Positions 14,921 to 22,971 are shown, counted from the first letter of the stretch. The stretch: 34,443 nucleotides of DNA from an uncultured Clostridia bacterium (GCA_945868505.1 CAMBLO010000027.1:1-34443); one strand, 5' to 3'. Made by a program: numbers and translations. Notes: generated by a model not told the origin, from the letters alone.

Positions 14921-15517
14921 TTATATGCAAACAGCGGTGTGGGCGCATACAGGGGTCAAAAGGGACACGATGCTTGCGCCGGCGGCTGCTTGTTCCATAA
15001 GTCTTTTTCTGCATCTGGCATAGCTGCGAAAGGTGCGAAGGGCGGCCTTGCCGTCGCCGTATACCTTCCAATCGCCAACCAGCTTATAATTGCGGCCTTT
15101 TTCCCGAATAAAAGCGAAAACATCTTCCGGGGGATAGCCGAAAAAGAAGCCGATTTCGTGGGGAAAATCCTCCCCCTGCAGGATATGCTGCCGCAGGATG
15201 GAAAGACATTCACCAAAGGATGCTTCTTCGCCTACGTTGGCAGGATAACCCTCTTGGATGAGAAAGTCTTTTACAGTGGGCTGTTTCAGATATTGCAGGA
15301 GCATATCCCTGCGATAGACCAGCAGATAGACCCGCTGATGGCGGCTGTAAAGATATTCAACAGAGATGCCAAGGGGAGACAGTTCCTTTCTGTATGTTTC
15401 GATTTCCTTCCGAAAGTCTGTCAAACGACCGACGGGGAAGGAAAAGAGATTTGCCTGTTTTCTGCCCAAAAGGGCAGGGGAGGCATAGTAAAGCATGGTT
15501 GCTTCAAAATCGGACAT
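14921..15517 (-). CDS. DUF3793 family protein
   Basis: A 198-residue soluble protein. The family block HEIGFFFGYPPEDVFAF followed by GRNYKLVGDWKVYGD (residues ~121-155) identifies DUF3793, a family of unknown function in anaerobic Firmicutes. AGGAGG precedes ATG 15517. A perfect 18-bp copy of the iron-block operator (15534-15551) lies immediately upstream, in the 42-bp gap after the DUF2325 gene. Flavodoxin follows after 29 bp. Context argues for a role in iron limitation or flavodoxin use; no catalytic motif is evident. Confidence 0.88.
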   Translation of the reverse strand: MSDFEATMLYYASPALLGRKQANLFSFPVGRLTDFRKEIETYRKELSPLGISVEYLYSRHQRVYLLVYRRDMLLQYLKQPTVKDFLIQEGYPANVGEEASFGECLSILRQHILQGEDFPHEIGFFFGYPPEDVFAFIREKGRNYKLVGDWKVYGDGKAALRTFRSYARCRKRLMEQAAAGASIVSLLTPVCAHTAVCI

Positions 15518-15533
15518 GAGTACCTCCTTTTTG

Positions 15534-15551
15534 AGTTAGTTATAACTAACT
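15534..15551. promoter_or_regulatory. Perfect 18-bp iron-block operator before DUF3793
   Basis: AGTTAGTTATAACTAACT is a perfect palindrome containing TTAGTT-AT-AACTAA. It sits between the DUF2325 stop and the DUF3793 ribosome site, implying an internal regulated promoter on the minus strand. The best candidate boxes (TTGGCC, 17 bp, TACCAT) are weak. Confidence 0.75.
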
Positions 15552-15559
15552 AAATGGTA

Positions 15560-15844
15560 TTAAGATGTACAGTATTGGCCAAGGATACGCTTCAGGGCAG
15601 AAGAAGAGCTGCTATGACTGCGTTCGATGGCAATGTTATTTCGTTCAGCTTCCTGCACTGCGCCATTTGCCATGATATGGGAAACGGTACTGGTGAAAAG
15701 GATAATGAGATCCGCCTGACCGATCTGCCCCTTGAAATTGCCGGGGAGCTGGGTAAAAACTTTCCCCTTGCAGTTGAATTTTTTACAAATATCCATATAC
15801 TGACGAACCATTCTGTCATGGCCTCCTACGATGACAACGCTCAT
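15560..15844 (-). CDS. DUF2325 domain protein
   Basis: A 94-residue protein, the minimal DUF2325 domain. VVIVGGHDRM is at the N terminus, the central KGKVFTQLPG block is followed by ADLIILFTSTVSH, and the ending is IERSHSSSSSALKRIL. The conserved His residues in GGHDR, TVSH and RSHSS could bind metal or phosphate; the biochemical role is unknown. ATG 15844 follows AGGAGG; a 12-codon extension lies inside the operator and is rejected. It heads the operon DUF2325-DUF3793-flavodoxin under the iron-block operator. Confidence 0.88.
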   Translation of the reverse strand: MSVVIVGGHDRMVRQYMDICKKFNCKGKVFTQLPGNFKGQIGQADLIILFTSTVSHIMANGAVQEAERNNIAIERSHSSSSSALKRILGQYCTS

Positions 15845-15862
15845 GGGATTACCTCCTTTCCA

Positions 15863-15922
15863 GATATTAGTTAGCTTCAACTAACTAATATCCAAGATAC
15901 CACAGGAAAAACTAGATGTCAA
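15863..15922 (-). promoter_or_regulatory. Promoter and operator of the DUF2325-DUF3793-flavodoxin operon
   Basis: On the minus strand TTGACA (15922-15917), a 17-bp spacer and TATCTT (15899-15894) form the promoter. GATATTAGTTAG (15863-15874) and CTAACTAATATC (15881-15892) form a perfect 12-bp inverted repeat directly over the start site. Its centre holds TTAGCT-TC-AACTAA (15871-15884), one base off the shared palindrome. The arrangement mirrors the second feo operon. Confidence 0.82.
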
Positions 15923-16027
15923 GGAAAACCAAGGAAGTTTGTATGAAAAAGCATCTCGAAAATATCAGATTCATATTTTTGCGGGAATCAGGGAAACTAA
16001 GGGAAACGATTTTAGGAGGTCGAGAAA

Positions 16028-16288
16028 ATGATTGAAAGAAAAGTGATTTTGAAGAATCAAACAGGGCTTCATGCCCGCCCGGCATCGGAGGTGGTTACCT
16101 TTGCAAAGCAGCTACCCTGCAAGGTATATATTTCCCACAACGGGAAAAAGGCGGCGGCGGACAGCATTCTGCAGCTTTTGACCTTAGGGGCGAAGGAGGG
16201 CAGTGAACTGATGCTTTCCGCTGATGGGGAAGGGGATAAACATTCTGTAGAAAAGCTGGAAGCCTTTCTGCGGATTTTGGAGGGATGA
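16028..16288 (+). CDS. ptsH: Phosphocarrier protein HPr
   Basis: An 86-residue HPr of normal length. The phosphorylated His15 lies in GLHARPAS. The regulatory serine of Gram-positive HPr is present as Ser46 in ADSILQLLTLG, so it can be a substrate of HPr kinase and take part in catabolite control. Because His15 is present it is HPr, not Crh. AGGAGG precedes the ATG. It overlaps or abuts ptsI. Confidence 0.95.
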   Translation: MIERKVILKNQTGLHARPASEVVTFAKQLPCKVYISHNGKKAAADSILQLLTLGAKEGSELMLSADGEGDKHSVEKLEAFLRILEG

Positions 16289-16290
16289 GC

Positions 16291-17970
16291 ATGGAAGAGA
16301 TCAGAGCGGAGCAGGGGACTTCCAAGGGCGTGGCAATGGGACGGGCCTTTCTGATACAGCCGCCCAATCTGGCGGCGGAGCGTGTGGAAATCGAAGAAAC
16401 CGCACAAGAGCGGGAAAAAGCCGCTTTTCGCCGTGCAGCGGAGCAGACCAGGGATGCCCTTCGCCCTTTGGCAAGGACGAATTCGATTTTTGCCGCCCAT
16501 CTGGATATGGTGGAGGATGATACGCTGATTCTGGGGGTAGAAGAAAAAATAGAGAAAGGGAAAAATGCCCAGTGGGCTTTGGAGGAACAGATGGAGGAAA
16601 CCTGCGGCTTGCTGGAAAGTTTGGAGGATGCGTATTTGCGGGAGCGGGCAGCGGATGTGCGGGATGTTTGCCGCCGCATCATGGTTTTTTTGAAGGGCAT
16701 CGACGATGACCCCTTTCGGAATATTCAGGAGGAAGTCGTTCTTTTTGCGGAGGAATTGAACCCTTCCGATACGGCGAAGATGGATTTTCGCTATATCAAG
16801 GGCATGGTGACAGCCAAAGGCGGCAGCACCAGCCATGTGGCGATTTTGGCACGGAGTTTGGAAATACCCGCTTTACTGGGGTTGGAAGGGATTTTGGAGA
16901 AGGTGCAGCAGGGGGAAGAGGTCATTCTGGATGGGAAGGAAGGACTTCTTCTGTTATCCCCCGACGATGCAACAAAGCAGGTTTATGCCGAAAAGCAGGA
17001 AACAGAGCGGGAATTGAAGCGAAAGCTGAAGGAGATGAACCGCCTGCCGGCAGTGACCACCGATGGGCGGCAGGTACATCTTTATGCCAATGTGGGTAGC
17101 CTGAAGGATGTGGAACTGGCGAGAAAGCATGGGGCGGAAGGGATTGGTCTGTTCCGCAGTGAATTTTTATATATGGAAAGCAGCCGTTTCCCCACGGAGC
17201 AGGAGCAGTTTGAAATCTATAAAAAAGCGGTGGAGATTTTGAAGAAGCCCATCACCATCCGTACCTTGGATATCGGCGGGGATAAAAATTTGCCCTATTA
17301 TCAGTTTGAAAAGGAAGAAAACCCTTTTCTGGGCTGGCGGGCCATCCGTTTTTGTCTGGATATGCGGGATGTGTTTAAGACCCAGCTGAAGGCCATTCTG
17401 CGGGCGGCGGCCTTTGGGGATATCCGCATTATGTACCCTATGATCGTTTCTGTGGAGGAATTTCGCAAAGCCAATCAATTATTGGAGGAATGTAAGCAGG
17501 AGCTGCGGGAGCGGAATGTTCTCTTTCGGGAAAGCATCAGTACGGGCATTATGGTGGAAACGCCTGCGGCAGTATTCATCGCAGAGGAACTGGCAAAGGA
17601 AGTTAATTTTTTCAGCATTGGTACCAATGACCTGACCCAGTATATCCTTGCGGCAGACAGGGGCAACCAAAAGCTGACGAAGCTCTACAGCTCCTTCCAT
17701 CCGGCGGTGCTGCGGGCGGTGGCGAAGGTCATCGAGGCGGGACATAGGGAAGGCAAGGAAGTGGGGATGTGCGGGGAATTTGCCGGGGACGAAAGAGCCG
17801 TGCCTATTTTGGTGGGGATGGGTCTGGATGAATTTAGTATGGTCTCCAATGAGATTGGCTCTGTACGCTATCAGGTGCGGGGACTTTCGGAGAAGCAGAG
17901 CAAGGGCTTTGCCCGGCGAATCTTGGCAGCGGGAACGGAAAAAGAAGTGAAAAAACTGCTGGAACGCTGA
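16291..17970 (+). CDS. ptsI: PTS enzyme I (phosphoenolpyruvate-protein phosphotransferase)
   Basis: A 559-residue enzyme that takes phosphate from PEP and passes it to HPr. The swivel-domain His is in GGSTSHVAILAR (His182), with a helical HPr-binding domain before it. The C-terminal PEP-binding barrel has GIGLFRSEFLYM, GTNDLTQY and the active Cys in GMCGEFAGD (Cys494). GGAGGG (16279-16284) directly abuts an ATG at 16285, so ATG 16291 with a 6-nt gap is the better start; using 16285 adds two residues. It forms an operon with ptsH, without other PTS genes nearby. Confidence 0.95.
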   Translation: MEEIRAEQGTSKGVAMGRAFLIQPPNLAAERVEIEETAQEREKAAFRRAAEQTRDALRPLARTNSIFAAHLDMVEDDTLILGVEEKIEKGKNAQWALEEQMEETCGLLESLEDAYLRERAADVRDVCRRIMVFLKGIDDDPFRNIQEEVVLFAEELNPSDTAKMDFRYIKGMVTAKGGSTSHVAILARSLEIPALLGLEGILEKVQQGEEVILDGKEGLLLLSPDDATKQVYAEKQETERELKRKLKEMNRLPAVTTDGRQVHLYANVGSLKDVELARKHGAEGIGLFRSEFLYMESSRFPTEQEQFEIYKKAVEILKKPITIRTLDIGGDKNLPYYQFEKEENPFLGWRAIRFCLDMRDVFKTQLKAILRAAAFGDIRIMYPMIVSVEEFRKANQLLEECKQELRERNVLFRESISTGIMVETPAAVFIAEELAKEVNFFSIGTNDLTQYILAADRGNQKLTKLYSSFHPAVLRAVAKVIEAGHREGKEVGMCGEFAGDERAVPILVGMGLDEFSMVSNEIGSVRYQVRGLSEKQSKGFARRILAAGTEKEVKKLLER

Positions 17971-18005
17971 AAGAGCATCATATCCTTTGGGATATGATGC
18001 TCTTT
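17970..18005 (+). terminator. Bidirectional terminator between ptsI and the DUF1905 gene
   Basis: A perfect 16-bp stem (17970-17985 with 17990-18005) with loop TTTG, A-rich on the left and T-rich on the right. It serves both convergent genes. Confidence 0.9.
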
Positions 18006-18274
18006 CATGTTCGTTCATAAAAAAGGACATGGACGATATCACCGGGTTGTTTGCCGATGATTTTGCGGATATCTTTTCGAAGGCCCAGGATATGGCAGGG
18101 GGTTTTCATGCGTATCAGACTGCCGTCATAGGGACAGCCGTCGAAAAAGGCATGGACTTTCACGCGGCCTTTTCCGAATTCCGCTTTCACATCAAAGGGG
18201 ATTTCCACATAGGCTCCGTCGATATTGGGGACTTTTTGGATCACAGCATCAAATTCATAGACTTTTTGGTCCAT
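18005..18274 (-). CDS. DUF1905 domain protein
   Basis: An 89-residue protein covering just the DUF1905 fold: FDAVIQKV near the start, then [24 protein letters not shown], then [19 protein letters not shown]. The family is a small beta barrel of unknown function, sometimes fused to YdeI-like domains; here it stands alone. GGAGG precedes ATG 18274. It is a single-gene unit convergent with ptsHI. Confidence 0.88.
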   Translation of the reverse strand: MDQKVYEFDAVIQKVPNIDGAYVEIPFDVKAEFGKGRVKVHAFFDGCPYDGSLIRMKTPCHILGLRKDIRKIIGKQPGDIVHVLFYERT

Positions 18275-18383
18275 TTTATGCCTCCTTTTTGCATGATAAA
18301 GTTAGTATAACAGCATTTCAGAAGAAAATACACAAAGATGTTGCTATTTGTTGCTATTTCGGGAAATTTAAGAAATTCTTCCA

Positions 18384-18413
18384 TTGCGTCTGCGTTGGAT
18401 TATGTAGTACAAT
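18384..18413 (+). promoter_or_regulatory. Possible promoter of the alarmone synthetase operon
   Basis: TTGCGT (18384-18389), 18-bp spacer, TACAAT (18408-18413). The -35 is weak; the position, ~40 bp before the TTG start, is suitable. Confidence 0.4.
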
Positions 18414-18456
18414 GAAAATGAATAAATATGGTAATTTGGCTGAAGGAGGAACCCTT

Positions 18457-19248
18457 TTGGAAATCATAAATTGGAAAGAATTGCTTTATCCTTATGAACA
18501 GGCGGTGGAGGAACTGTTGCTGAAGTTCAAAAATCTGGATAAAGAATGTCGGCATTTGGGCATTTATTCCCCGATAGATTCTGTCACAGGCAGATTGAAA
18601 AAGCCTGCCAGCATTTTGGACAAAGCAGGCAGAAAGCATATTCACCCCGATCGGATCGAGCAGGAGATTGAAGATATCGCAGGTATCCGTATCCTCTGCC
18701 AGTTCGTAGAGGATATCCAGAAGGTAGTGGATATGGTGCGCTCCCGCAGGGATATGACTATCGTGGAGGAAAGAGACTACATAACGAATACGAAGCCTAG
18801 CGGCTATCGCAGCTATCATATCATCATCAAATACCCCCTGAGTACGGCACTGGGGCCCAAGGAAATTTTCGCCGAAATCCAGATTCGCACAAACGCCATG
18901 AATTTCTGGGCAACAGCGGAGCATTCTCTCCGCTATAAATACAGCGGCAATATTCCCCAGGCATTGCAGGACAGACTGACAAACTGTGCCGAGGCTGCTT
19001 TCCGTCTGGATCAGGAAATGTCCACTATCCGTGGAGAAATCACAAATGCTCAGCGGCTGAATGAAATTAGAAGAAATATGACATCCAATATTCTGGATAA
19101 TATTCAGAAGCTGCATTTTGTGGCAAAGCTGGAGGATATGGATGCCATCAACAGAGAATTTTCCGATGTCTGGGAAAGCAATGATATGGACAGACTGCGG
19201 GAATTCAACGAAAAGCTGAACGTACTGGTAGAAGTTTACCGGGTATAA
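18457..19248 (+). CDS. relQ: Small alarmone synthetase (RelA/SpoT synthetase-domain, GTP pyrophosphokinase family)
   Basis: A 263-residue single-domain (p)ppGpp synthetase that moves pyrophosphate from ATP to GDP or GTP. Motifs are EDIAGIRI (72-79), GYRSYH (116-121), EIQIRT (140-145) and HSLRYK (156-161). No HD hydrolase, TGS or ACT domain is present, so it is a RelQ/RelP-type enzyme rather than the long Rel. The TTG start at 18457 is chosen because GAAGGAGG (18442-18449) lies 7 nt upstream; in-frame ATGs at 18412 and 18418 have no ribosome site. It leads a tight operon with the phosphoesterase and a membrane protein. Confidence 0.9.
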   Translation: MEIINWKELLYPYEQAVEELLLKFKNLDKECRHLGIYSPIDSVTGRLKKPASILDKAGRKHIHPDRIEQEIEDIAGIRILCQFVEDIQKVVDMVRSRRDMTIVEERDYITNTKPSGYRSYHIIIKYPLSTALGPKEIFAEIQIRTNAMNFWATAEHSLRYKYSGNIPQALQDRLTNCAEAAFRLDQEMSTIRGEITNAQRLNEIRRNMTSNILDNIQKLHFVAKLEDMDAINREFSDVWESNDMDRLREFNEKLNVLVEVYRV

Positions 19249-19267
19249 GAAGAAAAGGAGGAAGAAC

Positions 19268-19957
19268 ATGGGCTTATTTGCCATTGCAGACCTGCATTTT
19301 GCCTTTTCCGTGGATAAGCCTATGGATGTCTTCGGGGAGCATTGGAAAAACCATAGCCAAAGAATCATCGAAAGCTGGAAGCAGGTAGTTTCTGAGGAAG
19401 ATACCGTCCTTTTGCCCGGAGATTTATCTTGGGGAATGCGGATTGATGATGCGGCGGCGGATTTGGATATGATTTACAACCTGCCGGGAAGAAAAATCCT
19501 GCTGGGGGGCAACCATGATTATTGGTGGAAATCCTCCTCCAAGCTGGAGGCCAGATACCCGGGGATGCGGTTTTTGAAAAACGATTTTGATGGGTATGAG
19601 GACTGGGCGATCTGCGGCAGCCGCGGCTGGCTCTGCCCCAATGATACCCGCTTTACGGAACAGGATAAAAAGCTATACGAAAGAGAACAGGTGCGGTTGA
19701 AATTATCTCTGGATGGGGCCATGCGAAACGGTGCGGAGAAGATCATTTTGATGATGCACTTTCCGCCTATGAACGATAAAAAGGAAGATTCCGCTTTTAC
19801 GGAGCTTTTCAAGGAGTACCCCATCAAAAAAGTGGTCTATGGGCATCTGCATGGGGCAGCCAGCCATGCCACAGCCTTTGAAGGGAAACGATATGGCATT
19901 ACCTATGAGCTGGTTGCTGCGGATTATATCGATTTTTGCCCCAAGCGCATCTTGTAA
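19268..19957 (+). CDS. Metallophosphoesterase (calcineurin-like)
   Basis: A 229-residue phosphoesterase with a two-metal site. Motifs are ADLHF (DxH, ~7-11), PGDLSWG (~54-60), GGNHDYWW (~78-85), MMHFPP and YGHLHG (~198-203). The second metal motif reads GDLSW in place of the more usual GDxxD. It resembles COG1768-type phosphohydrolases; the substrate is not known. It lies 19 bp after the alarmone synthetase and 12 bp before the membrane protein, so cotranscription is likely, but a role in alarmone turnover is only a guess. Confidence 0.9.
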   Translation: MGLFAIADLHFAFSVDKPMDVFGEHWKNHSQRIIESWKQVVSEEDTVLLPGDLSWGMRIDDAAADLDMIYNLPGRKILLGGNHDYWWKSSSKLEARYPGMRFLKNDFDGYEDWAICGSRGWLCPNDTRFTEQDKKLYEREQVRLKLSLDGAMRNGAEKIILMMHFPPMNDKKEDSAFTELFKEYPIKKVVYGHLHGAASHATAFEGKRYGITYELVAADYIDFCPKRIL

Positions 19958-19969
19958 GGAGGAAAAAAC

Positions 19970-20617
19970 GTGAAACTGGAAGAAAAAAAGATACTGACAT
20001 TCCTGTGTGCCCTCTGGCCCGGCGGCGGCTATATGTATTTCGGCATGATGAAAAAAGGCGCACTGCTGATGGCACTTTTCACGGCTCTGGCGGGGCTGAC
20101 CCTGACCATCGGCTGGAAATTCCTTGCCTTCCTGCTGCCGGTTGTCTGGTGCTATTGCTTTTTCGATACCTTCCATGTAGCAAAGCTGCCGGAGGAAATC
20201 AGAGCTATGGAGGATCAGGATTGCTTTGACCGTGTGGTTGCCTTCTGCAAGGATGACCCTTTGAAGAAATTTGAAGGAAAGCGCACCTTTCTCGGCGTTC
20301 TGATTTTGCTGGGTGCTTTGTATACCATGATTTATGGGGTGCTGCTGCCCTTCTTCCGCTGGGGCGAACAGTTCTATTGGGTGCAGTTAACCCTGACAGT
20401 CATCCCTACGGCGGTGGTGGCGGTGCTGCTGTTCATGGTAGGAAAGCATATCCTGCAAAAGGAACAGGACAGAAAGGATGCCGAAGCTGCAGAAAGTGCA
20501 GAGGAAGAACCTGCTGCAGCAGAGGAGCCTATGCAGGAAGCAGCCTTGGAGGAAGGTAATGTGGCGGAAATCGTGGAAGCGGTTTTGGAAGCGGAAGAGA
20601 AAGCAGAATCAGCATAA
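19970..20617 (+). CDS. Multi-spanning membrane protein with acidic tail, function unknown
   Basis: A 215-residue protein translated from GTG 19970, with AAGGAGG (19956-19962) 7 nt upstream. The N terminus contains two close hydrophobic segments (~8-30 with WPGGGYMYFGMMKKGALLMALF, and ~31-65), a Gly/Tyr-rich pattern like TM2-type domains. Two more segments lie at ~106-128 and ~138-158. The last ~55 residues are Glu/Ala-rich, strongly acidic and probably disordered or helical in the cytoplasm. No confident family assignment. It is the last gene of the operon. Confidence 0.8.
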   Translation: MKLEEKKILTFLCALWPGGGYMYFGMMKKGALLMALFTALAGLTLTIGWKFLAFLLPVVWCYCFFDTFHVAKLPEEIRAMEDQDCFDRVVAFCKDDPLKKFEGKRTFLGVLILLGALYTMIYGVLLPFFRWGEQFYWVQLTLTVIPTAVVAVLLFMVGKHILQKEQDRKDAEAAESAEEEPAAAEEPMQEAALEEGNVAEIVEAVLEAEEKAESA

Positions 20618-20625
20618 AGAAAAGA

Positions 20626-20670
20626 GTTCATTTGGAGAGCCTTTGGAAGCCCTGCAAATGAACCTTTTTT
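20626..20670 (+). terminator. Terminator between alarmone operon and flavin reductase
   Basis: GTTCATTTG (20626-20634) pairs with CAAATGAAC (20655-20663), 20-nt loop, then CTTTTTT. A T-rich run on the minus strand makes it usable for the convergent gene as well. Confidence 0.8.
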
Positions 20671-20714
20671 AATTCCTCGTTTTTTTCAATGGCAGAAAGA
20701 ATCCTATCTTTGCC

Positions 20715-21335
20715 TTATTTTTTCTTCTTTGCTTTTTTTCTGGGAGAAGCAGGCTTTTTCGCCCCTTTTTTATCCTCTTTTTTCTTCACAGAATAGCCAA
20801 AGGTGCCTAGTTTTTTGCCCAGACCGTAATAAGCACCGTGGGAATAGCAGATGGGCTTCGCCTTGTCGAAATGGAATTTTCCTGTTTCGTCCAGATAATC
20901 GTCGCTGACCTGCACGGAGACAACTTCCGCCAGAAACATATCATGGGTGCCCAGAGGGATGATTTCTTTGACCTTACATTCGATATTCACAGGGCTTTCA
21001 TAGATAATAGGCGCATCCACCTTTTCGCCCTTTTTGGCAGTCAGCTTCATTTCCGCAAATTTATCGATATCCCGCCCGCTTTTTACGCCGCAGTAATCGC
21101 AGGCATAGGCCAGTTTTTCTGTCACCAGATTGATGACAAATTCGCCCCTTTCCTTGATGATTTCATAGGAATGGCGGCTGGGGCGGATGGAGACATAAGT
21201 CATGGCAGGGTCGCTGTTGACGGTTCCTGTCCATGCCACAGTGATGATGTTTTTTTCCTCCATGGTGCCGCAGGAGACCATAACGGCGGGCACGGGGTAG
21301 ATGACCGTTCCCGGTTTCCAGATATCTTTTCCCAT
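20715..21335 (-). CDS. Flavin reductase family protein (FMN-binding split barrel)
   Basis: A 206-residue protein. The split-barrel fold is shown by the N-terminal PVPAVMVSCGT, then NIITVAWTGTVNSDPAMTYV followed by RPSRHSYEIIKERGEFVINL, the classical FMN-binding region of flavin-reductase-like proteins. The final ~30 residues are Lys-rich (KKEDKKGAKKPASPRKKAKKKK in parts), an unusual basic tail that could bind nucleic acid or membrane. ATG 21335 follows AAAGGAG; an extension to 21374 lacks a ribosome site. Its own promoter is visible. Electron partner and substrate are unknown. Confidence 0.9.
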   Translation of the reverse strand: MGKDIWKPGTVIYPVPAVMVSCGTMEEKNIITVAWTGTVNSDPAMTYVSIRPSRHSYEIIKERGEFVINLVTEKLAYACDYCGVKSGRDIDKFAEMKLTAKKGEKVDAPIIYESPVNIECKVKEIIPLGTHDMFLAEVVSVQVSDDYLDETGKFHFDKAKPICYSHGAYYGLGKKLGTFGYSVKKKEDKKGAKKPASPRKKAKKKK

Positions 21336-21372
21336 AACATTGCTCCTTTCGGGGATGATTTTTCTGTTATTC

Positions 21373-21401
21373 ATCTTATATGAGTTGGGAGCCTTTGTAA
21401 A
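21373..21401 (-). promoter_or_regulatory. Flavin reductase promoter
   Basis: On the minus strand, TTTACA (21401-21396), 17-bp spacer, TAAGAT (21378-21373). Confidence 0.65.
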
Positions 21402-21452
21402 GATAAAAAACGGAAGAAAGGGGATTTTTGCTTTTCCGGCAAAAGGAGGGGC

Positions 21453-21481
21453 TTGTCAATTTTATTCCGCTTCGGTATGAT
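21453..21481 (+). promoter_or_regulatory. Promoter of the RNA methyltransferase gene
   Basis: TTGTCA (21453-21458), 17-bp spacer, TATGAT (21476-21481), 45 bp before the ATG. Confidence 0.65.
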
Positions 21482-21526
21482 GAAAACAAAAAACGACAAA
21501 TTCAGACAGAATACAGGAGGAAACCT

Positions 21527-22864
21527 ATGAACCTGCCTTTGGAATATACGGAAAAAATGAAAGCCCTTTTGGGAGAAGCATACGACGATTATATTGCATC
21601 CTTTGATGGGGGAAGATTTTATGGTCTGCGGGTCAATACGCTGAAAATCAGCCCAGAAGCATTGCAGGAAACGGGCATGTTCCGCCTGAGCCCTGTGGCA
21701 TGGTGCCCTACGGGATTTTATTATGAAGGGGAGGAACGCCCTGCCAAGCATCCCTATTATCATGCAGGGCTGTATTATCTGCAGGAGCCCAGTGCCATGA
21801 GCCCGGCGGCAACCCTTCCCATTGAGGAAGGGGATTTTGTCCTTGACCTTTGCGCTGCCCCCGGTGGGAAAACCACCCAGCTTGGGGCAAGGCTGAAGGG
21901 GACAGGTCTGCTGGTTGCCAATGACATCAGCGCAGGACGGGCAAAGACCTTGCTGAAAAATGTAGAATTGGCGGGCATCCACAATGCTATCGTTATGAGC
22001 GAAACGCCGGAGCATCTGGCGGAACGTCTGCCCAATTTCTTCGATAAGATATTGGTGGATGCCCCCTGCAGCGGCGAGGGGATGTTCCGCAAGGAGCCGG
22101 ATATGGTAAAAAGCTGGGATGCTGATATGCTGGAGTTTTGCCGCACAGAGCAGGCGAAGATTTTGGAAGCCTGTGCCCCTATGCTGAAAGCGGGCGGGAT
22201 GCTTTTATATTCCACCTGCACCTTTTCTCCCGAGGAAAATGAAAAGAGCATCGGTGATTTTCTGGAAAATCATCCCGAATTTGAACTGGTTCCCATTGAA
22301 AAGAAAAATGGCTTTGTAGCGGGGATTGCTCCCTATGAAGCCTGCGCCCGCTTGTATCCCCATAAGCTGAAAGGGGAGGGGCACTTTCTGGCTTTGCTGC
22401 GGAAAAAGGAGAGCGAAGGCGGAAAAGCAGTTCTTTCGGAAGAGGGCAAATGGACGAAACAGATGGAGCCTTTTCGGGAGTTTGCTAAGGATGTGCTGAA
22501 AGAGATGCCAAAAGGTATTTATAAAATTTATGGCGATGGGCTGTATCTTCTTCCCGAGGGCACACCCAAATTGGAGAAGCTCCGTGTCCTCCGTACCGGA
22601 TGGATGTTGGGAACCTTGAAAAAAGACCGCTTCGAGCCTTCTCAGGCCTTTGCAATGGGGCTGCGGAAGGAAGAAGTGAAAAACGTGGTGGACTTTCCCT
22701 TGGAGGACAACCGTGTTATCCGATACCTGAAAGGCGAAACCGTAGAAGGAGAAGGCAAGGACGGCTGGACACTGGTCTGCGTGGATGGTTTCCCTCTGGG
22801 TTGGGCGAAGCTGCAGAAGGGCAGACTGAAAAATAAATACGCCGTCAGCTGGAAATGGGAGTGA
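21527..22864 (+). CDS. rsmF: RsmF/NOP2-type rRNA (cytosine-C5)-methyltransferase
   Basis: A 445-residue SAM-dependent m5C RNA methyltransferase. SAM motif DLCAAPGGKTTQLG (~104-117) is followed by the two catalytic Cys motifs, VDAPCSGEGMF (Cys181) and LLYSTCTFSPEEN (Cys231). The C-terminal ~150 residues form the RsmF-type extension with a PUA-like end (GWAKLQKGRLKNKYAVSWKWE in parts). ATG 21527 has AGGAGG 6 nt upstream; a 33-codon extension across the promoter is rejected. The exact rRNA site cannot be read from sequence. Confidence 0.9.
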   Translation: MNLPLEYTEKMKALLGEAYDDYIASFDGGRFYGLRVNTLKISPEALQETGMFRLSPVAWCPTGFYYEGEERPAKHPYYHAGLYYLQEPSAMSPAATLPIEEGDFVLDLCAAPGGKTTQLGARLKGTGLLVANDISAGRAKTLLKNVELAGIHNAIVMSETPEHLAERLPNFFDKILVDAPCSGEGMFRKEPDMVKSWDADMLEFCRTEQAKILEACAPMLKAGGMLLYSTCTFSPEENEKSIGDFLENHPEFELVPIEKKNGFVAGIAPYEACARLYPHKLKGEGHFLALLRKKESEGGKAVLSEEGKWTKQMEPFREFAKDVLKEMPKGIYKIYGDGLYLLPEGTPKLEKLRVLRTGWMLGTLKKDRFEPSQAFAMGLRKEEVKNVVDFPLEDNRVIRYLKGETVEGEGKDGWTLVCVDGFPLGWAKLQKGRLKNKYAVSWKWE

Positions 22865-22900
22865 ATTGTATTTAATGCATAGACATTTGTGCGATTATCG

Positions 22901-22928
22901 TTGACAAATTTTGAATCATCTGTAAAAT
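22901..22928 (+). promoter_or_regulatory. thrC promoter
   Basis: TTGACA (22901-22906), 16-bp spacer, TAAAAT (22923-22928). The predicted leader is ~130 nt and contains three hairpins. Confidence 0.72.
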
Positions 22929-22971
22929 AGAACTATCGCATCAATTTAAAGGAAAACAATTATATTCTTTC

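Noticed and set aside
16000..16027. Catabolite-response (cre) site at the ptsH start
   Set aside because: GGGAAACGATTTTA has the central CG, but several conserved positions of the consensus do not match.
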